A stretch of 64,000 nt of DNA. Source: Malania oleifera. Taxonomy: Eukaryota; Streptophyta; Magnoliopsida; Santalales; Ximeniaceae. The stretch is taken from positions 49,862,093-49,926,092 of the forward strand of contig NC_080426.1 of NCBI RefSeq assembly GCF_029873635.1, read 5' to 3'. The position numbers and the translations under genes were made by a program. Numbering within the stretch: the stretch's first letter is position 1; each line of letters starts with the position of its first letter. The notes beneath the pieces are model-generated. The model made no database searches, was not told where the DNA came from, and saw only the letters and a list, made by a program, of their open reading frames with translations. Of the stretch, positions 57,345 through 64,000 are shown in pieces.

Positions 57345-60300
57345 TTTTTTTTCGATGAATTCATACAATACATATAGAGATGGGTCAGAGGTATAGATCC
57401 TATAACCAAACTATTGTTCCTACAATCAAACTACACATATAATGAATCTGTTCACACCTACTGGACAATTACATTGTCTTTATAATATGAAAGAATTCCA
57501 AATTTAATTACAAGAATAGTTGACTATCAACCCAATATTTCAACACTCCCCCTCAAATTGGTGCATAGATGTCACACATGCCCAACTTGCCCAAAAAATT
57601 TAAGAACACTTGATTTGAAATTGCTTTGGCGAGGATATCGGCTAGCTGATCCTCTGATCGAACGTTAGGCAACTTCATAATTTGCTCATCCAACTTAGCC
57701 TTAATTGAAAATTTTGTCTACCATTATATACTTTGTATGATCATGTTGAACCCTATTATAGGCAATATCACATGTTGCTTTATTGTCACAATATAGTCAA
57801 ATTGGTTGCCCAGGCGGATAGCCTAAATCCCTTAACACATAATTTTAAACCTTCTTCCACTGGTGTATCAGCTGGTTGACATGCTGACATACCAGTTTCT
57901 TAGAACAAATCTAAGGCATATTTCCTTTGAGAGAGAAAGATCCCTTTATCAGATTGGGACACTTCAATTCCAAGGAAAATTTTCAAGGGACCGAGGTCTT
58001 TCATTTTGAATTCTCTAGACAAGTAACTCTGTAGTGTTTTCCTTTCTTCATGGTCATTTCCTATGACTACCATGTCAACTACACATACGATGAGTGCAGT
58101 GATTTTATCTTGTCGTTTTTTATGGAATAAAGTGTGGTCTGAATTGCTTTAATGGTAGCCAAAGGTTATCATAGTCTTTGTGAACCTTCCAAACCATGCT
58201 CTTGGAAATTGTTTCAACACATACAATGATTTCTTTAATCTGCACACCTTCTGACTATGTATTTTTAGTATCATGCTTCCTAGTGGGAGATCCATGTAGA
58301 CTTCTTCGGACAACTCTCCATGTAGAAAGGCGTTCTTCACATCAAATTTTTGTAATGGCCAATCCAAGTTCACAACTAGAGACAACAATACTCAAACTGT
58401 GTTGATTTTAGCTACAGGTGCAAAAGTATTTGTATAATCGATCCTATAGGTTTGGGTGTATCCTTTTGCAACCAATCTTGCTTTAAAGTGTTCAATTGCA
58501 CCATCTGCTTTGTGATTCATAGTAAAAATCCACCGGCATCCAACTGGTTTCTTTCCTGGTGGACAAACAACAAGTTCCCAAGTTTGATTCTTCTGTAAGG
58601 ATTTCATTTCCTTATTTATAGCAGCTTTTCACCTTGGGTTGGCTAAGGCTTCCTACGCATTGTTAGGAATAGATACAGTAGATAATTGATTTATAAATGA
58701 CTGATTTGATTCCGACAAATGATGGTTAGACACATAGTAACTCATAGGATATTTAACTTTACTAGAAGGATTGGGTTCATATGTGCATTTAGGAATACCT
58801 CTAGTGTGACGTTGTGGTAGCCATTTTCTAACTAGTTCAGGAACATCCTCACCAAGCGGTTGGTTTGGTGTATCAGTTGCCTGTGGTGCGAGGGACTCGG
58901 ACGAAGGTGGAGCCATGACTTCAGTTTCTAGGTGTGTATCACCACTTTGGTCCAAAGGTATACATCTCAAATCCAATTCACCCACTTCTTGATTGGTCAA
59001 CCTAAGTTGTGAGTGTTCATCACCAATAGCATCCAAATTTATACCACTTGTATCCAAATTACCCACATCACGGTTACCATGTTTAGGGAGTTTCCCTTAT
59101 TTAGAAATGAGAACATCATAGTCTAGAGTCTGAGCTTCCTCAACACCATAGTCTAGAGTCTAAACTTCCTCCTAATACTCCTGCTAAAGTTTAGACTAAG
59201 AGGAAAAATACATGGATTCTTCATGAAAGACAACATCCAAAGTAATAAACATTCGTTGAGTTGGAGGATGATAGTTGTAACGCTCTGAACCCACCGAGTG
59301 GGACTTTGGGTGTTATGAGACCAATTGTCTGTCTCTAATACCATGAATACCATTCACACAGTGGAAAATTATTGAACATTCTCAAATAAAATACCAGAGT
59401 TCTATTATGTACATCCAAAAAGTGTATCCATTCACTCCCTATTACATAACCAGTATTTAAAGACATAAACTATGCATATATCAATTCTTACAACCACTCA
59501 TAATTACCAAAACTAAACCCTATCCTAGAGGCTATTAAGGTCGATCACCAGAAGGACTTGAAAAGTTAATAATTCGCTGGGTGAGACACTTCTCAGTAAG
59601 GATGAAATAAATTATAACAGTGTGTGGCAGATGAGATTTAGTAAATATAAAATATAGTTGTTAATTAGTCAACACTAACTGAGAAGACACATACAGACTA
59701 CATTCACACATGCATAAACATTTATAAATAAAAGTTCCCAAAGATTAGGGAGATTACACGACCACACATGTATCGTCCCTTTACTCTGATTTGTAACTTT
59801 GCCTTTTTTTAAAATTGGGTGAGGCTATAACTGAACTGATTAGGGCACTCACCTTACTCAATAAGCCCTTAGGCGGAGAGTTTTACTTTGCCTAGATTAT
59901 TTATGCATTTGAGTTCACATACATAAGCTCACATGCACATACACCACAGTACATCCACACAGGTTCATTCACATCCACATAGGATACACATCCCCACATG
60001 ATACTACACCAATACTTCCCCACCGACATCCACCATTACACTTTCACCATGACCTATCCATAGTAAATTAGTAAAACAAACTCCTCAGACTTGCCAATGT
60101 TTTACCCCCATTCATATAAATGACAATATAATAAACTCATTAGGCTTGCCAACGTTATATCATGATTTATATCCAGGGCAATATAACAAACTCCCCAAAC
60201 CTGCCAACGTTATATTGTGAAATACACGAATAACCACACATAATAAATCATCCAAACACATCAATGCATTTACCACAGTAATCACAACTGGTCAGTATCC

Positions 60301-61800
60301 ACAACCAGTTAATTATGAAGAGTTATTCTTATGCCACAATGTTTGAATGTCAACCATACTATTATATACTATAATTAAATGATTTACCCTACTCACATTG
60401 GTTTTTCCTCAAATTTGAATTATAATTAAAAAAAAACCATCATTTTCAAATGCCTAATCCATTCCAAGAATCATACATATATAAATGGGCTTATATACTC
60501 AAAATTAACCGGTTCAAACTTAATAAAAAGCTGGTATAACTTATTCCCCTTGCATGTTTTTTTGAAAACAACCCAAAAAGAATGGGAAAGAAAAACTCGA
60601 GCTTTCCAAACTTGCCAAAGAACGGGAGCCCACAAGCCGGAAAGATGAGAGGCACCACTGGAGAGTGTGAGAGACCTTCGGGTGAGCTCGGGAGAGTAAG
60701 AGGGACTCGTGAAAGATAAAATCCTAAAACCCTAGTTTTAGGTGAAAGAAGGAAAGGAATTTCCTAAAAAAAAATGAACTAACATCTATATATAGGAAAG
60801 CTGCCCCGCACAAAACCCTTCCTTCATTTTTCTTATTTTTCCTTTCCTTTATTTATTTTTCTTTTATTTTATTTATTTTTCTTTTATTTTCTAAGTTTGG
60901 GTTTCTACAATAGCACCAGTACCCCTTTTGATGAGTAGCGTACCCAATAAAGACACATTGTGATGCTCGAGGTGTCAACTTATTGCGCTGATGCTTATGA
61001 AGGTGTTTGAATGCTACACAACCAAATACATGAGGAGGTAAGTTTGGGACAGTTGGGGCAACAATCGCTTTAGAAAGAGCTTGGGATGGTGTATGGAAAT
61101 CAATAGTACTCGAGGATACTCGATTGATCAAATACGTTGCATAAGTAAGTGCTTCGCTCCAATAACATAACGACTTTTGAGCTTCTATCAATAAAGCACG
61201 GACAACCTCCAATAAGTGATGATTTTCCAACTCAACTACACCATTCTATTGGGCTGTATAGGAACAAGTAGTTTGATGAATAATTTCATGTGCTTCCAAA
61301 TATTGTTGCAATTCAAAACTCAAATATTCTCCTCCATTGTCAATGTGGAGGACCTGAACTTGTGCAATATACTGTGTATAAACCATTTTATGAAAATTTT
61401 TAAATAAAAAGTTCACTTCCCCTTTGGACTTCATTAAACATACCCAGGTCATTATGGTACAATCATCAATAAAAGTAACAAACCAACATGATCCACCCAA
61501 GGTAGTGACTTTGGATGGACCCCAAGCATCAAAATGTATAACCATAAAAGGAACATAAAAGGAACTGAACTTTTATTCAAAGTTAATGGAAATGAATCAC
61601 AATGGCTCTTTGTAAGTTCACAAACATCACATTGGAAACTAAAAACATCAAATTGTGCAAATAAATTAGGAAATAATTTATTGAGGTAATCAAAAGAAGT
61701 ATGCCCTAGACGTCAATGCCATAACAAGATGTCAGATTTTTTTATTTTCCCCCTTAGAACTATCAACCTTCAGAGCTTGACCTAACAGATTTATGTTTTC
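57345..61800 (-). mobile_element. Ty1/copia LTR retrotransposon, partial (fossil), with a solo LTR inside
   Basis: On the minus strand, in order: GAG-pre-integrase region (about 61,740-61,560), integrase (61,545-60,910), reverse transcriptase (58,607-58,150, with [23 protein letters not shown] and FDVKNAFLHGELSEEVYMD) and a shortened C-terminal region. A polypurine tract (GAGGGGGAGTG, about 57,548-57,558) and a 3' LTR (about 57,345-57,547) follow. Gag and the 5' LTR are absent, so the element is truncated. It is broken in several places and additionally interrupted by the solo LTR at 59,276-60,909. Domain order (integrase before RT) fixes the copia superfamily. An old copy. Confidence 0.85.
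59276..60909. mobile_element. Solo LTR inserted in the copia element (fossil)
   Basis: The insert begins TGTAACGCTCTGAACC and ends GGGTTTCTACA, with TG...CA termini. Flanks are ATAGT (59,271-59,275) and ATAGC (60,910-60,914), a 5-bp duplication with one mismatch. At 1,634 bp without coding sequence, it is a solo LTR. The TGTAACRC start and 'ccacacact' text relate it to the other long LTRs here (1305-5445; 63.29 kb), probably Gypsy-type. Confidence 0.78.
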
Positions 61801-61849
61801 AGTTTATCCTAAGGGGCATATGTTCGCCAAGATGGAGATTGTTGTGATA

Positions 61850-62320
61850 TGTGGCTCATATACTGAATGGAAATGTGCACAAAGGAGAAAACATGGTAGA
61901 AAATCAAGATGCTGGGGTGAAGTAAGGGAAGACGTCAATGGTTTGGCCAATTAGTTGACGGAAATTTCAATGGTTTGGCTCAGAATTTCAGAGTTTTGCT
62001 CTCTGTCTAAAACCGTTGACGGTTTGGCTCGGGATGTCCAGCCCAAATTTCAAATTTAAAGAAAGGGACATTTATTTGGTTGGGGTTTGGAGGGGAAACC
62101 TCCAGGAATTCTATTTGTATGTCATTTGTGATTTATTTGATAAAAAAGGTTGATGTATTGTTCATGTCCTTTGGACAAAGAAGATAGTGAATTATTGTCG
62201 TTTGCTCTCGTGGATGTAGGCATTGTTGAATCACGAAATTCATTGTGTTATTGTTGTTATTGCTTTCATATAATTGTTGTGGTTTGTTTCTGTATTTTCA
62301 TCATTAAGTGCTGCATGTGT
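61850..62320 (+). mobile_element. Copia-like LTR fragment (fossil)
   Basis: The stretch contains repeated 'gttgacggtttggct' text and ends with R/U5-like sequence ('ctcgtggatgtaggcattgttgaatcacg'), typical of copia LTRs on the plus strand. Ends are not defined and no coding region follows. It abuts the truncated 5' side of the minus-strand copia element. Confidence 0.5.
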
Positions 62321-62929
62321 TTGATTTGATATTCTGTCATGCAATTCATTTTCCACAACATTCCCATCACACAACCATACTCTCAAACTTGACTTTGATA
62401 TCTTAGATGATGACTACTGATTTCTCAAACCAGTTTTAGCTAATGACCAATTAATCAATTAAGTGAAATTAATCATGTGTAAGTGGGGAAAAAAAAAGGA
62501 TAAATGATGACTCCATAGAACTTTAACATGTATGATCTCCCACACCTAATCATTTTTAGGATCATCATCTGTCATTGAGGCATCAAAACCCAATCCACAC
62601 ATGTGAATACTCATTATTTTACTTGGATTTTAATTTATTACAAGGATTGATATATTATTATTTGGATGAAACGATAACAATATTATTGCATCAATGATGC
62701 AGCCCATTTTTGAGATCGAGTAATTGTCAATCGACAGTCAATTAACATAATTTTTATTAATAAATTATAATGTCAGGAGGTTCTTTGGTAGTTGTTACAA
62801 ACTTGAGGGGATGCAATTTCTTTGTATTTTATTTTTTAATATTAAGGTTAAAAAACATCATCATATAAAATGTGAATATTCCATTAATACAATAATATAA
62901 GTTGTGTGCATAATATAACTAGGTGTGCA
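62321..62929. other. AT-rich intergenic DNA, nothing recognised
   Basis: No coding frame or repeat with defined ends seen. Confidence 0.5.
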
Positions 62930-63285
62930 CTCAAGATAAATCCACTATCGTCCACCAACACTTATACAACAGTGTGGTTGCACTCATATTCATCTGTAAG
63001 TTACAGTACCGAGCATTCACAACATTCGAGCCATCAAGGTTCTTAAAATATACAATTATAATTTATGTAATAAAAATAGTATCATAAAAATAGTATTTAA
63101 TATTGTGAGCCATATTTACTTATATATAACAATCTATTTTTTAGTGGTAACATCTGGTACATATCCAAACACTCACTGAAATTGAGCACTTATCTAGCAC
63201 CCTACCCCTTCTGATAAGCCTATTCCATAAGTCCTCCCAATTCAGCAAGCCCTCGGACCAAAGTCCCGAGGATTAGGGCGTTACA
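62930..63285 (-). mobile_element. Long-LTR fragment (fossil), minus strand
   Basis: Reading the minus strand from 63,285, the sequence starts TGTAACGCCCTAATCCTCGGGAC, directly preceded by a purine-rich tract (GGGGGGCGGCGATA) like a polypurine tract. It continues to 'ggtactgtaacttac...gtgcaaccacactg', which matches the outer solo LTR at about 4,590-4,640. The inner end of the LTR is not visible. Truncated or decayed. Confidence 0.6.
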
Positions 63286-63788
63286 TATCGCCGCCCCCCT
63301 TTACCTTGATATCACCAAACATATCCCTTATATATGCAATTAAAACGATATCGTATAACTTTACCATATCTAACATGCAACTTAATTAAATAAAAATAAG
63401 CTCATGCCACACGATTTTCGTGCTAAAAGTATGTATTTTTAACATAATATAATAATGTTGTAAATTATCCCAAGATAAATAAATTTATAAATATTTTAAT
63501 AAAAAACTGACATAATCTTACTTACCTTTCAATCAACTATTCTTTGAATTTTTTTATGAAAAAAGAATTAAGAACTTTTCTATTTATAGAGAATTGGAGG
63601 GTATTTTCATAATTTTAAGAATTTCTTAAGGATTAAGAAATGAAATAAATAAATAATTAATTAAATTAAAAGGAGAGAGAGAGGGAGATAAAAACGGAGG
63701 GAGAGAGAAGGGGCGTTGAATTTGGGGGTGGATAGATTGAAATTCAATCTGATATAAAAGCATCCATATCTTATATAATATTTGATAT
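63286..63788. other. Spacer, AT-rich with AG-rich patch
   Basis: No domain or gene recognised. A purine-rich patch (gagagagagggagat and similar) lies at about 63,671-63,715. Confidence 0.45.
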
Positions 63789-64000
63789 GAATGGTGTGAT
63801 CCCAAGAGGGGGTGAATTGGAGATTTAAAAAAAAAAAATTTCCTAGGTCAATTTAAGATCTCAGATAGTATTTCGTAACTTATGGTCTTTCTAAGCAGTC
63901 TCAATTCCCAAATGATCATGTATGCTAATATTTAAAACCAATAAGGCATTCATAACAAATTAAATATTAGCATACAAATACCTCATCATATCCCATTTAA
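63789..64000 (-). mobile_element. LTR end of the 1912-4041 family (fossil), cut by the window edge
   Basis: TGGTGTGATCCCAAGAGGGGGTGAATTGG is the reverse complement of the conserved LTR terminus seen at 4.0 and 56.2 kb. The LTR, or the element it belongs to, runs out of the window to the right on the minus strand. Confidence 0.65.

Overview
This 64 kb window is nuclear DNA from a flowering plant, most likely a woody eudicot. The evidence is AT-rich intergenic DNA, two spliced plant-type genes (a reticulon-like RTNLB gene and a GDAP1/GC3-type golgin), plant RTE and L1 LINEs, an Au-like SINE, MITEs with GGCCTGTTTGG-type ends, and Ty1/copia and large-LTR fossils. I cannot name the species. There are no bacterial features, rRNA, tRNA or CRISPR arrays.

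Layout. 1-5445 is retroelement debris: the 3' end of a copia element, then a solo LTR (1305-5445) carrying a second solo LTR (1912-4041), each with perfect 5-bp target duplications. 5446-7229 is AT-rich DNA and a promoter. 7230-11514 (+) is a five-exon RTNLB gene coding for 258 aa. 11.5-13.1 kb is a short AT-rich space between convergent genes. 13.1-55.2 kb (-) is one golgin gene of at least 15 coding exons, for 793 aa, spread over about 42 kb. 55.2-64 kb is gene-free: LTR fragments, a broken copia element with a solo LTR inside it, and further LTR pieces.

The golgin gene is long because of its introns. Intron 2 (15.2 kb) holds an L1 (+) with an RTE LINE, an Au-like SINE, a 51-bp RTE tail and a tandem triplication inside it, plus a MITE. 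Intron 4 (4.7 kb) holds an RTE (+). Intron 11 (11.4 kb) holds an RTE 3' fragment (+), an RTE (-) split by an L1 (-), and a perfect 43-bp inverted repeat. The exon phases fit without any gap. The only non-canonical junction is the donor of intron 11, which must be GC rather than GT.

Both host genes belong to the endomembrane system (ER shaping; Golgi tethering). I infer no functional link from their adjacency. I found no convincing new biological system. The best leads are the GC-AG giant intron, the perfect hairpin inside it, the young triplication in an old L1, and an unassigned protein-like open frame at 52.3-52.5 kb.
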